64,000 bases of DNA. Origin: Mangifera indica (taxonomy: Eukaryota; Streptophyta; Magnoliopsida; Sapindales; Anacardiaceae). A program made the position numbers and the translations under genes. The stretch spans positions 8,562,449 to 8,626,448 of the forward strand of contig NC_058149.1 of assembly GCF_011075055.1 (NCBI RefSeq). Direction: 5' to 3'. The notes below the pieces were generated by a model. That model worked only from the letters and a program-made list of their open reading frames with translations, was not told the origin of the DNA and did no database searches. Shown here one piece after another: positions 12,290-24,702 of the stretch; the stretch's first letter is position 1, and every line of letters begins with the position of its first letter.

Positions 12290-12823
12290 TCGGTGTAGTA
12301 CTCTCATTGTGGTTTAGGGCAAGAAGTATAAGTCTTCCTACATAGAGTAGTACCTTAGAACTAGTGAGAAGTTTACGAGCATTTCCCTCTTAGAACTGGC
12401 TTTTTTGGTAGTAATGTATAACAAATTAGCAAAATCACGTGTTAGCTGAGCAATATCAAAGAGATTAGTTTGAGGTTTAGGAGTAGTACCATGCTTAGGC
12501 TATAGTGTGCCAACTTTGAAGACGAACTGGAGTTGAGAAAAAGGCTCTGTAGAACTCTTGGAACTACTTGAAAATATGCTATCTAGTGCCTTTCGTTGCC
12601 ATTTTCTATGAACCATTGCTAAATTGTGAAAGAGTGAGATGTGTTTGTGTCTTCCTTCATAAGATACGCTACGGTAATAGCAATTAGAATCCAAGGAGAC
12701 TTGAGTTAGTTTGCTGCGAGTGCATATGAATGTTTTAAGAAATGAATTAAAACAGGTTAGAGAATTGGATGTGACATCAATGTTTTTACATGGTTTAGCT
12801 CGATGATTTGAATGTCTGTCCAC
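12290..12823 (-). pseudogene. Coding-like trace, function unknown
   Basis: The minus strand carries a 107-codon open frame at 12500-12823. It stays protein-like past one stop: after KVGTL and the stop, the frame continues PKHGTTPKPQTNLFDIAQLT and further for about 40 residues. Composition is balanced, with CTRSKLTQVSLDSN and YEGRHKHISLF stretches, unlike the low-complexity frames elsewhere. I do not recognise a family. It may be a captured or decayed gene exon. No intact start context, splice sites or promoter are evident. Confidence 0.25.
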
Positions 12824-15238
12824 AGTGTTCTCACTAGTTTTTATGTAGTATAAGAATGATACAATAATTTTGTGATAACTCTAGTATTATGTTTGTTTCT
12901 TCACATCTCTTCCTTTTCTCCACTACTCTTCTCTTTATATACAAGTTTTTGGATGAGAAATCACGCTTGAACCTCTTTTTTCATAGGCTATTGACCTATG
13001 ATTTTAAATTTAAATAGATGGAATTATGTTTATGTTAACAATAATTTTATTTACATGAAAGTTAACATCTTTATTGGATGACCATTATAAAGATATTGTG
13101 TTATGAGATCCGATTACACCCTTCTTTTAATAAATTAGAAGAGTATCTTTTTTTTTATTTGATCCATCGGTTGTTTATTATGGTATTGAATCTTGAATTT
13201 GTTGTGATCTTCAGATTAAAGAGTTGATTAAATATGTTGTTATGGTACATTCCTTTTATGAATCGTAAAATTGATATCATATATTTGCCCGTTGCTAGTT
13301 GCTTTTCATGGTATTGAGTCTTAAATTCATTGTGATCTTTGGGCTGAAGGGTCGATTGATCATTATTCACTGTTTATTGTGTCAAGTTACACTCGACGAC
13401 TGATTTCAGGATGCTTAGTTTGACTGTATAATATTAACTTCAAAGGTTTAGTTTGATCTTTTAACATCTATAAATATGTATATGGAACAGAAGTTAATAT
13501 AATACCAGCATTGGTACATGTATAAGGAGGTAATGTATTTGCTCTAACTTTTTTTAAAACAAAAATAAACAAAACAAGCCAATCGGAGTCCAACGTGAAC
13601 AACCAAAACAACATGTACTATTTCCTTTTTCGAGTAATATTATATATACTTATTTTAGGTGTATAATTATGTATATATATATTTATATGCATAATAATAT
13701 AATTAAATATAAAATCATTCATTCATATAATAATATATATAAATATATATTTTATATATTTAAAATAAATACATATAATTTTATTATATTTTTTTATTTT
13801 TGTAGATTGCAACAACCTTAGGTGGAAATGCCTTCTGCTTTGTCATTTATTACAAGTGGAAATGCCAACCGCATCACATGTAGGGGTGTTTGGTAATAAA
13901 AAAGTCTAATAATATTCTATTACCAATGCTCATATAGTAAATAATAAAAAGGGTAATTTGATTACTCCCTCTACTTAAGTGTTAAAAAATCATTAAGGTA
14001 ATTTTGATTTTATTATAACTATATATATATTTATTAATTTTTTTGGAGAAAAAATAATTTTATTTTCAATTAATATAATAAATAAAATAAAAATATTTTA
14101 GAATAATTATACCTAAGGGTATTTAAGTAAAATAATATACTAGTATTATTTTATTATTGCTAACTAAACATAATAATTATTTATATATACTTAGTTTTAT
14201 CAAATATAATAATAATTTATACCAAGTAATCTTTAAGGTAATATATCTTTAAGGTAATCCTTTAATTTTGATAATAAAACATTCTCTAAACTAAACACTC
14301 CTGTAGAGTTTACGACCATCCTTCCAAATCTATCAACATCTAATGATCTAAACCCTTATGAGAAAAAAAAAAACCTCTTATCTCATTTTAAATTCATTTT
14401 TAAAGGTAACAACTTAATATAATAAATTAATATAACATTTAATTTTAAGAATAGTTTCGGATTGAGTAATATTATATTACAAAAAATAAAAAATAATTAC
14501 AAAAATAGATTAATTTGGAGATTGTTAAATATAAATTATTATTATATTTGATAAAAATTATATGTATAAATAATTATTGTGTTTAATTAAAGATAATAAA
14601 ATATTATTTTAGTTAAATGACTTTGGTATAATTATTCTAAAATATTAATTGAAATAAAGTATTTTTGTTTAAAAAATTAATAACTAAATATATAATTATA
14701 ACAAAATCAATATTATTAACTAAGATGAAAGTGATAATTAAATTATCTTTTATATTATATACCATATCCCCATTAGTAATTGATAATTATTGGAATATTT
14801 TGTTACTTATAAACTAAATAGAATAATACAAATAATAAAATATTGGTTACTAGAAAAATTTTTATATCTTTTCTATCGAAGGTGAGAAGGTTGAGTATAT
14901 TTGTAAAAATGATAAAGTATAGGGGTAAAACAGGATGGATAAAATGAATAATTTTATTCAAAAAATGGATAAAATGAAGGCTGGCCACTGGTTATCTATT
15001 ATTAGACAAGAATGGATGATCAACCTCCAACCATATAAATAGTAATGGAAGAAGTGGTCTTTAAGTTACTTAAATTTAATTACTTAGATTTATGTTTAGA
15101 CAAAATTGCCTTCTTTATGACCCTCATCAATACCAAACTCTTTTGACTTCCTCCTAGATCCAACAACTCTTTTTTGTTTTTTAATTTTTCTTCTCCATTT
15201 TTATCAACTATATATCAACATCAAATTATACAATATTG
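12824..15238. other. AT-rich intergenic region
   Basis: A long stretch with no gene, becoming extremely AT-rich from about 13630 to 14800. Scattered words suggest decayed repeats, but no terminal repeats or domains are recognisable. Confidence 0.5.
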
Positions 15239-15264
15239 CTATATATATATATATATATATATAT
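15239..15264. repeat. (TA)n microsatellite
   Basis: About 13 uninterrupted AT units, ending 9 bp before a foldback element. Confidence 0.9.
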
Positions 15265-15273
15265 TATAAAAAT

Positions 15274-15920
15274 GGCCAAAGGATTTATACCTACTTAAAA
15301 TTTAGTTTTTTTTTCAAGTTTTTATCCATTAACTTTAAAAAACTTAAACATCTACTAATGTATTAATTTTTAGGTTAGTATCAGGGGTAAAAATATTATT
15401 TAGTAAAAATATTTAAAAAAACTAAAAATTTAATCACATTTTCCTCTAAATTTAAAAAATAACAATTCCCCCCAACCCCACCCAAGATTTTAAAAATCAT
15501 CATTTCCCCCTTAAGGTTTTGACAACAACTCTCTGACAATGATCTCTTCTCCAGTCAATAGTGTTTTTTCTCCCTCGTAGTCTCTCTTGGTCTCCTTATC
15601 ATTTTTGTCTTAAACGAAGATGATTCGTTATCTCTTAGACAAAAACATTATTAGCTAGAGAAGAGATTATTGATAGAGAGTTGTCATCGAAATTCTAAGG
15701 AGGAAATAATGATTTTTTAAACCTTGAATGGGGAATGAGAAGGGAAAATTATTATTTTTTTAAATCTAAGATTAAATTTTTAGTTTTTTAAATAATTTTG
15801 TTAAATAATAATTTTTTTTAACACTGATTAATTAATAAATAGGTGAGTGTTTAAGTTTTTTAAAATTAATTGACATTAACTTAAGATCACTAATTGTTGG
15901 ATGGGAATAAGTACTTTGCC
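15274..15920. mobile_element. Mutator-like foldback element, copy b (647 bp)
   Basis: The left terminus is GGCCAAAGGATTTATACCTA and the right terminus ATGGGAATAAGTACTTTGCC, its inverted counterpart. Arms of roughly 200 bp face each other around a TCTCTTCTCC/CTTCTC-rich centre. Flanks TATAAAAAT (15265-15273) and TATAAAATA (15921-15929) match at 7 of 9 bases. It lies about 240 bp upstream of the presumed transcription start of the clathrin assembly gene and is more diverged than copies a, c and f. Confidence 0.75.
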
Positions 15921-16132
15921 TATAAAATAATACAAAAGAAAAAGTCTGGTCGTACAGCTCATAAAACAAATAATAAAACTGGCCTTCTATAATTGGCAAA
16001 TGATTTTTTTACCAAATTAAAGTTAATGATAAAATATACTGATGAAGGGAAAAAGGGAGGATGAGGAGCAAAGTGAAAGACAGTACACAGTTCTTACAAA
16101 TCCGTCTTCTGACAACTCACATTACAGGGAAG

Positions 16133-16759
16133 AAGATAAATAAAATATTAGTCTAAGACGCCGACGACTCAGCCGAAGCCAACTCCTCTCTCTAATTCTT
16201 GGTTCGATTTTTCTTTCCTTTCAGACCAACCAGCTATTTTCTTTTCCATCTCTCTCACCTCCTGGTATGCCCATCTTACTGTATTCTTTATTTCTTTCTG
16301 TTGTTTCTTGTTAGATCTTTTGTGGGTTCTGTTTTCTTTAAATTTTCTGCTCTTTTTCTTTTATGGGTTTGTATTTATTTGTTTTTTTTTTTTTTAAATA
16401 TTTATTATGTGTAAGTTTACATTAAGTTGTCGGAATTCTCAAGTTTTAAGTTCTTGTTGATGATTTTGTGGTTTGATTTGGAGTTAGTTTGTGAATTTTA
16501 ATGAGATTATGTGGTCAAAATATGGATTTCAATGCGATCAGATCTTATGTGGTGTGATATGAGCTTCAAATTATGAGCTTTATGTTGAGAGTTTTAATGA
16601 GTTTGTTTAGCCTTTGATGAGTTATGGGAGACTGAATTTAACCGTAATGAGTGAATTGAATTGCATTTTTTATGGAGAATTTTAATTGCTAAATAACGAA
16701 AATGATGTCAACTAATTAATGGTTAATTGTAGGATTTTTGTGATTGAGTGGGAGAGATA
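16133..16759 (+). promoter_or_regulatory. Core promoter, 5'UTR and 5'UTR intron of the clathrin assembly gene
   Basis: A weak TATA-like ATAAATAAAATATT lies at 16137-16150, followed by a CT-rich leader. The leader appears to be split by an intron at about 16265-16732: the donor is CCTG|GTATGC and the acceptor TTAATTGTAG|GATTTT. The final leader exon is 16733-16759, with no upstream ATG. A leader intron that starts with a T-rich segment is common in strongly expressed plant housekeeping genes. The transcription start itself is not determined. Confidence 0.5.
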
Positions 16760-19700
16760 ATGTCCGGCGGAGGAACGCAGAAGAGCTTTAGGAAAGCACT
16801 GGGAGCCATTAAGGATACTACCACTGTTTCATTGGCTAAGGTCAATAGTGATTACAAGGTATGGTTAACTGCATCTAAATATGAAGCTGGTCGTTCTTTT
16901 TGTGGATATCTGATCTTCTTTGGTGGTGTTTAATTTTATAGGAATTGGACATTGCTATAGTCAAGGCTACCAATCATGTTGAGCGTCCTGCAAAGGAAAA
17001 ACACATTAGAGGTTAGTTGTTGCATGCTTTCTACCTAAATATAGCATGCAGATTATGTTTCTTTGTTTTGTTGGTGCACACATTTGGTTTTTATGCCTAT
17101 ACTTATTTGCCGGTTATCAAAGACACATTACCTGCCTAAGCATTACCTGCCTGTGAAAGAAATAGGGAATGCTTAGGATCTTACGCTCTACTCCTCTGTG
17201 CAGCTATTTTTACTGCTATTTCAGCTACTAGGCCTCGTGCTGATGTTGCATATTGTATCCATGCTCTTGCAAGACGGTTATCAAAGACACATAATTGGGC
17301 TGTAAGTGTGGCATAAGAGTAACATTTGTTGATAAGAATACTGAAGCAATCAAACATGTGGAAAAATGTCCAGAATATATTGAACAATGTTATGTGTATT
17401 ACTATTAGTGTCCCAATAAATGATTAAAGTATGAAAAAGCTATCAGCATTATTATTAACAAGCAAAGTAAGATAAAATTTAGAAACACTGATGGAGGACT
17501 GCATCTATTGTCATATTCCTTCATTAGAAACTGTTTAAGATTAGTCTGATGTTGGTGCTGACTATCACTGTGAATAAACAAAACTTTAAGGGAAGCATTG
17601 TATGTGATGTTTGTATGTTTTTCGTTATTGGGGGATAATTGTGTACTTGACTGGAAATAACTACTAAAATAAGCCAATAAGCTGGTAAAACATTTTTTGA
17701 TATAACAAAGTATGTATGAATAATTCATTCTTGCATGTCTTTGAAATTTATATCCCTTGTCATGTCCTTTTTACTAATCAGGCTTTATGAACATGAAGCA
17801 CTTTTGATTGGTTATCGATGTGTTTTTTGTTTTCCTTTATTAATGGACTCAGAGATCTGATTTTAATTATAATGTATATCTGTTTGGCCTTAGGTTGCAT
17901 TGAAAACTTTAATTGTCATTCATCGTGCTTTGAGGGAAGTGGACCCCACATTTCATGGGGAGGTCATCAATTATGGTCGAAGTAGGAGCCATATGCTTAA
18001 CATGGCTCATTTTAAAGATGATTCCAGCCCAAATGGTACCTTATATTATCTACAGTGAATTGTTATTTTTATTAAGATTTCAAGTTCATTGTTTTAAAAT
18101 ATGTGCGGTATGCTGCTCAGCATGGGATTATTCTGCCTGGGTGCGGTGTTATGCCTTATTTTTGGAGGAGAGGCTGGAATGTTTTCATGTGTTGAAGTGT
18201 GATGTTGAGACGGATCGCCCTGTAAGTTCATCTCTTACATACTAAAGAGTGGACAAGACTTTAATGTTGGATGAAATTTAAATTCTAACAGGGCAAATTT
18301 TATGTCATATGATGGTTCTTTTCTGAATTGGTTGTCGGAATTATTAATCTGTGTTGTCCTGCACAACTTCAGCTCGCCCATATATCGGAGGAGAAGTTAT
18401 GTAGGCCCTTTAACTCATTCAGTAATCTCAATTTTTAATTTTTCCAGTCCTGCCCTATTGACAACATATTCTGTTATTTCCTTTGATGTCTACATGTGTG
18501 CATATTTGCTAGTGTGTTTTGTTTTTTTTTTTTAATTGGTTAAAGAGATCCCATTGGACTTTCTCCGTACTGTTCTGTCTGACATTATATATTTCTGTAG
18601 CTCTGGTATTTTGTTATAAAATTTGTTTCATTGAGGAATTTATGATCAAAGCACCTTCACAGCTGTGCACACTCAAACCAAAATAAATAATTAAAGAGAG
18701 AGAGAAAGAAGGAAGAAAGAAAGAAAGAAAGAAAATATAATTACTAGTGATAAATATAAGTTCTGATGCAGAGAACCAAAGATTTGGACACTGCTGAATT
18801 GCTGGAGCATTTGCCAGCTCTGCAGCTGCTTCTGTTTCGAGTTCTTGGTTGTCAGGTAATTCTTTTGAATGTTGTCAATTTAGTATATTATGTCTTAATA
18901 TAATGATAGTGCCTGTTAACCGCGGACGAGTTTGACTGCAGATCAGTTTTGTACAATAAAGGTTTCATTAATTTTGTTCCTTTTTTCTTCTTGATTTTGT
19001 ATTTGATTGATTGTGTTTGTTGGAAAATTCTACAGCCACAAGGGGCAGCAGTTCATAACTTTGTGATTCAGTTGGCCCTTTCATTGGTATGTGAAGTTTA
19101 AACATATGTGTTTGTCCATCATGCTAACTGTTGTTACTTAAATTATAAATTGAATCTATCATTTCTTATTGTTTTCTGTAACACAAACAGGTTGCTTCTG
19201 AAAGTATTAAAATCTATCAAGCAATTAGTGACGGTACAATCAATTTGGTTGACAAGGTAGGCAAAGATATACATATATAAGTTTTTACAGAAAAGAGCTT
19301 GGTATCCAATAAATTTTGCTTACATGACGCCCTTAACTATGACAGTTCTTTGAGATGCAACGCCAAGATGCTTTGACGGCCTTGGATATATACAAGAGGG
19401 CTGGGCAGCAGGTATTGCTATTCTTGTAGTGTGTACTGAAGGTCCTTTTTCATTTCATGAGTAGACTTTTAATTTTCTGCATTTTTAGGCTGAGAGACTG
19501 TCTGAATTCTATGAAATATGTAAAAATATTGACATTGGAAGTGGAGAAAGGTTTATAAAGATTGAGCAGGTTTGACTTTTTTCCTAGTGTTTGTAAAATC
19601 ATTTTTCTTCCAATAGATTTAGTTTTGTTCTCTAAAAAAATTTTTCCTGATTAATATTTGCATTTATGATGAAGCCCCCTGCTTCATTCCTACAAACGAT

Positions 19701-21442
19701 GGAAGAGTATGTAAGAGAGGCTCCACGTGGTTCAACATTTCGGAAAGATCAGGTAGATAAGTGCTGTTTGTGATCATCAATCATATGCATGTGTGCAGAT
19801 AAACAATACAAAGGAGCATTGGATATCTTAGTCTATCAATTGATGCAATAAAATTTTGCAATTATGTTACGAATCCCATTAGCAAAGCTTGATCAATTGG
19901 TTTTTAACAATACAGAATGGTAGTTGAGAAGTTTTTATGCTAGTTTATTTTATTAAGAGGGATATTCTAATGCATCAACATAAACCACCATTAAATTTTA
20001 ATTGATTAATGGAACTACATGTAATTCCTGATATATGCTTTTATTTTCTTTTGATTGATGATCATGCATTTTAGTTCAGTATCCAGCATTTATAAATCCT
20101 TTTAGTTGAAAGTGTTTTGAATTGTTCAGATTTTCATTAGAATACTTCTAATTGAACACATGTGAATTTCAAAATTACTGCTAGGTGGCTGACAATAAAA
20201 TTGCTGCCCCTAAGGAAGTTTTGGCCACAGAGTACCAAAAGACCCCAGAGGTGGAGGAGGCAAGGCCACCCTCACCTCCTCCCCCAGAACCGGTAAAAGT
20301 AGAAGAACCGGTTGCTGAACCTCCTGATTTGTTGGTGAGTATTATTTGCATAATCTCTTTCTTGGAACTTAGTGATCAGCTGAAGTCTTCTTAGTTACCT
20401 TACGGAATTCTTTTTTCCCTTTTCTCCCAAAGGGTCTGGATGATCCTGCTCCAGTTGCTTCAGAATTAGATGAGAAGAATGCTCTTGCTTTGGCTATTGT
20501 TCCAGTTGGTAAGTTAATTTCATTAACTTTAAAATGTCTAGCAGAGACTGGCTCAAAATTTTGTAACTTAGTTTGGTCCTGTAGTGAAACAAAATTGAAA
20601 CGCATCAATATCTTCTGTTCTCACTTCTCAACAATGTATGCTAGCACAATTTTATGGAGAAAAGGCCTCTAAATGACAAGAAAATTAATTAGAGAAAAAT
20701 TTTGGGAGTTGTGACAGGCATGGAAGCAAGAGAGTGAGATTAAGCTTTTATATTTCAGGTCTGTTTATAATAAAGAAATTAAATTCATGTTTTTTATGAT
20801 GTTTATAGCCGTTGAGCAACCAACTTCTGTCGCTCCCAATCATACAAGTGGAACTACGGGCTGGGAATTGGCCCTTGTTACTGCTCCAAGTTCAAATGAA
20901 AGTGCCACCACTGCTAGCAAATTGGTATTCTTGATTTGACCAATTCCTCTATTCATTTCTATGTTATTTTGAATTCAAATGTTAACTAGGCCCTTAGGCA
21001 TATATTTTTCCCTCTATAATAAAGGGCTGTTTTGAGTAATGCCTTACTTTGTCAAACTGAATTCATTGAAAAGGCCGGAGGCCTGGACATGCTTACGCTA
21101 GATAGCCTTTATGATGATGCAATGAGAAGAAACAACCAGAATGTAAGCTACAACCCTTGGGAGACCCCAGCAATGGCTGGTCCAATGGTGCAACAAACAG
21201 CACATGATCCCTTTTTTGCCTCAGGCATGGTTGCCGCTCCACATTCAGTGCAGATGGCAGCAATGATGAACCAACAGCAGGTTTTGTTGTTGCAGCAGCA
21301 GCAGCAACATCAGCAGATGATGATGATGGCTCAACAACAACAGCTTTCGAATCCTTTCGGAAACGCATATGGAACTGGTGTCCATACCTATGGCACAGGT
21401 ATGCCTGTTCAAGCCTACAATCCATATACAGGCCTTATATAG
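16760..21442 (+). CDS. Clathrin assembly protein, ANTH/AP180 family (548 aa, 15 coding exons)
   Basis: Coding exons: 16760-16858, 16942-17011, 17204-17301, 17894-18035, 18121-18221, 18772-18855, 19036-19086, 19191-19256, 19346-19411, 19489-19569, 19675-19752, 20185-20334, 20433-20508, 20809-20924 and 21074-21442. All junctions are GT-AG and the joined frame is open. An N-terminal ANTH domain (about residues 25-290) carries the phosphoinositide-binding pattern K-x9-K-x-K-H at K41, K51, K53 and H54, and an IVIHRAL helix at 97-102. The tail is disordered: a proline/glutamate-rich stretch, a clathrin-box match LLGLD at 361-365 split by intron 12, DPF at 471-473 (AP-2 type), Q/M-rich runs and NPF at 519-521 (EH-domain type). 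The family recruits clathrin and cargo to PtdIns(4,5)P2 membranes. It resembles Arabidopsis At5g35200 (PICALM3 group). The start MSGGGTQKS matches that group; an in-frame upstream GTG is not a start. Confidence 0.96.
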
Positions 21443-21775
21443 GTGATTTATGCAAGCAAACGGGAATGGTGAGTTTGGGTATTCAGAGGCGGTGATGTTT
21501 GAAGAATATACAATTGTGTACCATATGTTGTGCATGTGCAGTGGTAAGGTAGAATCAAATTCTTTCTTTAATAACTTTTGATTGTTGATTATTTATATTG
21601 ATGAAGATTGGAATAATATTTTTGTAAACAAGCTGTTGATGCGGAAGCAGGAAACCTATTTTTTGTTCATTATTGTTATTATTATTATTCCCCCTTTTAC
21701 TGTTGTGGTAAGGTTCATGTAGGTGATAGAAATTGATTTGTAACACTTTTATTAATGAGACATTTAAATTTGATC
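21443..21775 (+). other. Probable 3'UTR of the clathrin assembly gene
   Basis: About 330 bp of T-rich sequence follows the TAG stop, with TTGTTATTATTATTATTC and a degenerate poly(A) context TTATTAATGAGACATTTAAA near 21750-21770. The cleavage site is not directly visible. Confidence 0.5.
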
Positions 21776-22158
21776 CACGGTTGGTGTGTATGATGAATAG
21801 AATTTTCTGGTTGTCAAAAAGTTGAGTTGAAAGGAAATGAATTTTCTTAATTTTGTGCTGCTAAAGAATGGAAACAAAATTTCCTGCATCCAGACATGTC
21901 AAACCAAATTCTTAGTGAAGCTGGCAGCCCAACTGCCTGAATTTTGTACCTTTGTATAAGGTTGGATTAAATCGAGTTGTTTCGAGCACGTTTGCCCTAT
22001 AGAAGTATAATGTCAACGAGAATTGAGTGTGAGAGACAAAAACAAAGATGTCGAAACACGCAAACCCAGCTAAAAATAATAACAATAATACTAAATAAAC
22101 AAATGATAACAAGAAGCCTCTTTCACCCATGGTTAGAATGACAGTGGGGGAATAGAGT
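21776..22158. other. Short intergenic region
   Basis: No gene or repeat is evident between the clathrin gene's 3' end and foldback copy c. Confidence 0.5.
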
Positions 22159-22167
22159 TAAATAAAA

Positions 22168-23011
22168 GGCCAAAAGACTTCTTCCCACCCAAGGTATAGT
22201 GAATCCCCAAATTTCCACCCACCAACTTTCAAAAACCCAAACACCCACCTATGGTTCGGAAAACTAACACCTACCCTCCAAAATTAAGATAAAATTAAGG
22301 GTAAAATCGTCATTTAACAATAATATTTGACATTTATATCATTTTACCCCTTTAATTTGAAAACTAACAATTTCGCCCAAAATTAAGTTTTGAAAAGTGA
22401 CATTTTACCCCCTACCTAGGGTTTCCAATTTTGTTGACGAATTTTCGACCAACGATGGCCGATCTCTCTCCCTCCCGATGTCGTCTCTCCCTTCGGTGTT
22501 CAATATTGGACCGATGACGTTTGGATTCGATGAAATCCAGACAAAGAGTCAAAACTCTTCTTCTGGATCTTCATCGTCCAGACGAAGTTTGTTTAGTTTG
22601 GACGACGATGACGGTCCAGAAGAGACTGATCTCCTCATTTGGACTGTCGTTGAATCCAGATGTCGTCGGTCTAATATTGAACACCAAAGAGAGTGATAAC
22701 ACTAGGAGGGAGAGAGATCGACCATCATTGGTCGGAAATTCGTCGGTGAAATTGGAAACTACGTAGGAGGGAAAATGTCACTTTTCAAAACTTAATTTTG
22801 GGCGAAATTTTTAGTTTTTCAAATTAAAGAGGCAAAATGATATAAATGTTAAATATTATTATTAAATGATGATTTTACCCTTAATTTTATCTTAATTTCA
22901 AAGGGTAGGTGTTAGTTTTCTAAACTATGGGTGGGCGTTGGAGTTTTTGAAAGTTGGTGGGTGAGAATTTGGGAGTTCACTATACCTTGGGTGGGAATAA
23001 GTCTTTTGGCC
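22168..23011. mobile_element. Mutator-like foldback element, copy c (844 bp)
   Basis: It starts GGCCAAAAGACTTCTTCCCA and ends TGGGAATAAGTCTTTTGGCC, with near-perfect inverted arms of about 270 bp. A perfect 9-bp duplication TAAATAAAA lies at 22159-22167 and 23012-23020. The centre (about 22440-22740) has its own weaker inverted symmetry (GATCTCTCTCCCTCC versus GGAGGGAGAGAGATC) and GACGACGATGACG words. Two open frames near 80-100 codons cross the centre; they read through the arms and I do not call them genes. This is the best preserved member in the window and probably the youngest. Confidence 0.93.
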
Positions 23012-23020
23012 TAAATAAAA

Positions 23021-23469
23021 TGACCAATTCTAGTACAAGTCTCTATCATTTGGTTGAGGTGGATATCTATTTGTATTAGATATTAGAGTATTAATATCAA
23101 TAAAATATGTATTTTTATATGATTTGATATTTAGATGATATGTCATCATTTCATTAAATTATTTTAATTAAAGATTAAAAAACTTAATTATATAATAACA
23201 ATTTATCTATTTATTCATTTATATATTTACAATTTATATTATTATGTAACCTCACACTTGAGATGTGGCTACAAATGTCTAAAGATACAAATGACAATAG
23301 GATGGGTTATTTATAAAATTATAATACTTCGTTGTACTAGATCATGTCCATTCTTTGTAAATCAGATATTTATAATTTTAATTTACAACTAAGAAATGCG
23401 GTCAAAATAACTCAATAATGACATGCTAACAGAAAATAAATTTTTTTAACTAAACCATAATATAAATCC
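23021..23469. other. AT-rich spacer between two foldback elements
   Basis: No gene or recognisable element. Confidence 0.5.
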
Positions 23470-24341
23470 TATTAAAGATAATTTTCCACCCAAGTTTAAT
23501 CTAATCTCAAAAGTATACTTACAGCAGATAAAAAACTAAACACTTACTCATGAACTAATTGCTATTAAAATTTTTAAGTAGAGATAGTGGTAAAATTGTT
23601 ACTTTATTCTTAAACCTTAAAATCTTAAAAATTTATACTATTTTCTCCCCTTAGTTTAAAAAACTAATAATTTACCTCTATGATTAAACTTTAAAAAATG
23701 TACTTTTCTCCTTTTTCTGGGTTTCATCTTTGGTGGCTTAGAGAATCTAGCCAGTGATTGAGAAGAAACCCTTCGTCGTCCATATCTGGATGTCTTTCAT
23801 TGTTTGGATGACATGACAAAGGACAATTCACATCTTCCAAACGACAAAGGATGACATTTCGTTGTTGTGGGTGATTGTCTTTTGTTGTCTTTCGTGGTTG
23901 AATTTGGAAGATGGATAGAAAGTGCAAGCCGTTGATCAGAATGGTGGTGGCCAAAGAAGGGAAACAAACCCTAGAGTGAAATCTAACTTTTTAAACTTTG
24001 ATAATACGGTGACGTGTTATTTTTTAAAACTTGGGGGGGGGGGGGGAGGATATAAATTTTAAGGTTTTAGGGTTTAGGGATAAAATGATAGTTTTACTCT
24101 TACCTCTAATTGAAAATTTTGGCAAGTTGAATCAATTTGTTTGGAGATTCTTTGATTAGGGTTGGTGTGGCTTCATGTGTCGTTGATATGTTACTTCAGT
24201 AAAATGATAGTTTTACCCTTACCTCTAATTGAAAATTTTGACAGTAGTTAACCCGTGGGTGAGTATTTGGATTTATCATCTGTCATGAGTATAATTTTAA
24301 GGTTATGTTAAAACTTGGGTGAAAAATAGTCCTTTTCCTTT
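23470..24341. mobile_element. Mutator-like foldback element, copy d, with an internal insertion
   Basis: The left arm begins near AAAGATAATTTTCCACCCAA; the right arm ends near TTGGGTGAAAAATAGTCCTT. The arms share ordered blocks with copies a and c, including a CTAACTTTTTAAACTTTG-type block. The core is CATCTTCC/GGATGAC-rich and includes a run of 14 G at 24033-24046. The right arm is enlarged by a 119-bp duplication/insertion at 24082-24200. No clear 9-bp duplication remains. Confidence 0.7.
24082..24240. repeat. Templated insertion inside foldback copy d
   Basis: A 40-bp arm segment (AAAATGATAGTTTTAC...AATTTTG) occurs at 24082-24121 and again at 24201-24240 with one mismatch. Between them lie 79 bp (24122-24200) foreign to the foldback family. 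Positions 24116-24205 match 24703-24792 with a single C/T difference. Short homologies ATTTTGG and AGTAAAAT sit at the edges. Confidence 0.85.
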
Positions 24342-24401
24342 ACATAAAACCCCAACCAATAATAAATTTATTTCTATTTACAAATAACTGACCTCATCCA
24401 T

Positions 24402-24690
24402 TTGCCTATAAAAAACTTATTCCCACCCAAGATTTAGTCCATTGACAAAGTTTAATCCATTAATTTTGGAAAATCCAAGAACCTTTTTATCTATTATTAC
24501 TGTTAGTGAAATTTGTTAATAATAAGAATATAAATGTCATTGTTTTCCTTGAATATTAAAATCATTTTAAGCATGTTTTACATTTAAAAATATTAATTTT
24601 ATTTTTACAAAATCTACAATGAAATAAATGTAAGGTGGTTGAAAAAAATTAAAAATTTTTCCCTTTATCCTGTTCATTTTTTACATCTGC
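24402..24690. mobile_element. Foldback element remnant, single arm (copy g)
   Basis: CTTATTCCCACCCAAGATTTAGTCC and following blocks match the left arm of the foldback family (compare 22175 and 45368). No matching right arm is seen downstream, so this is a truncated copy. Confidence 0.5.
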
Positions 24691-24702
24691 AACACGGATG
24701 AT

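Noticed and set aside
16748..16759. Upstream in-frame GTG extension of the clathrin protein
   Set aside because: Plants very rarely start at GTG, and MSGGGTQKS at 16760 fits the family's N-terminus.
17405..17728. 107-codon minus frame within intron 3 of the clathrin gene
   Set aside because: Intronic, no recognisable domain, and no promoter or splice evidence.
21245..21535. Minus-strand frames opposite clathrin exon 15
   Set aside because: Shadows of the Q/M-rich codons of the real exon.
22397..22766. Two open frames of 81-99 codons
   Set aside because: They lie in the core and arm of foldback copy c, run across an inverted-repeat boundary and resemble no protein.
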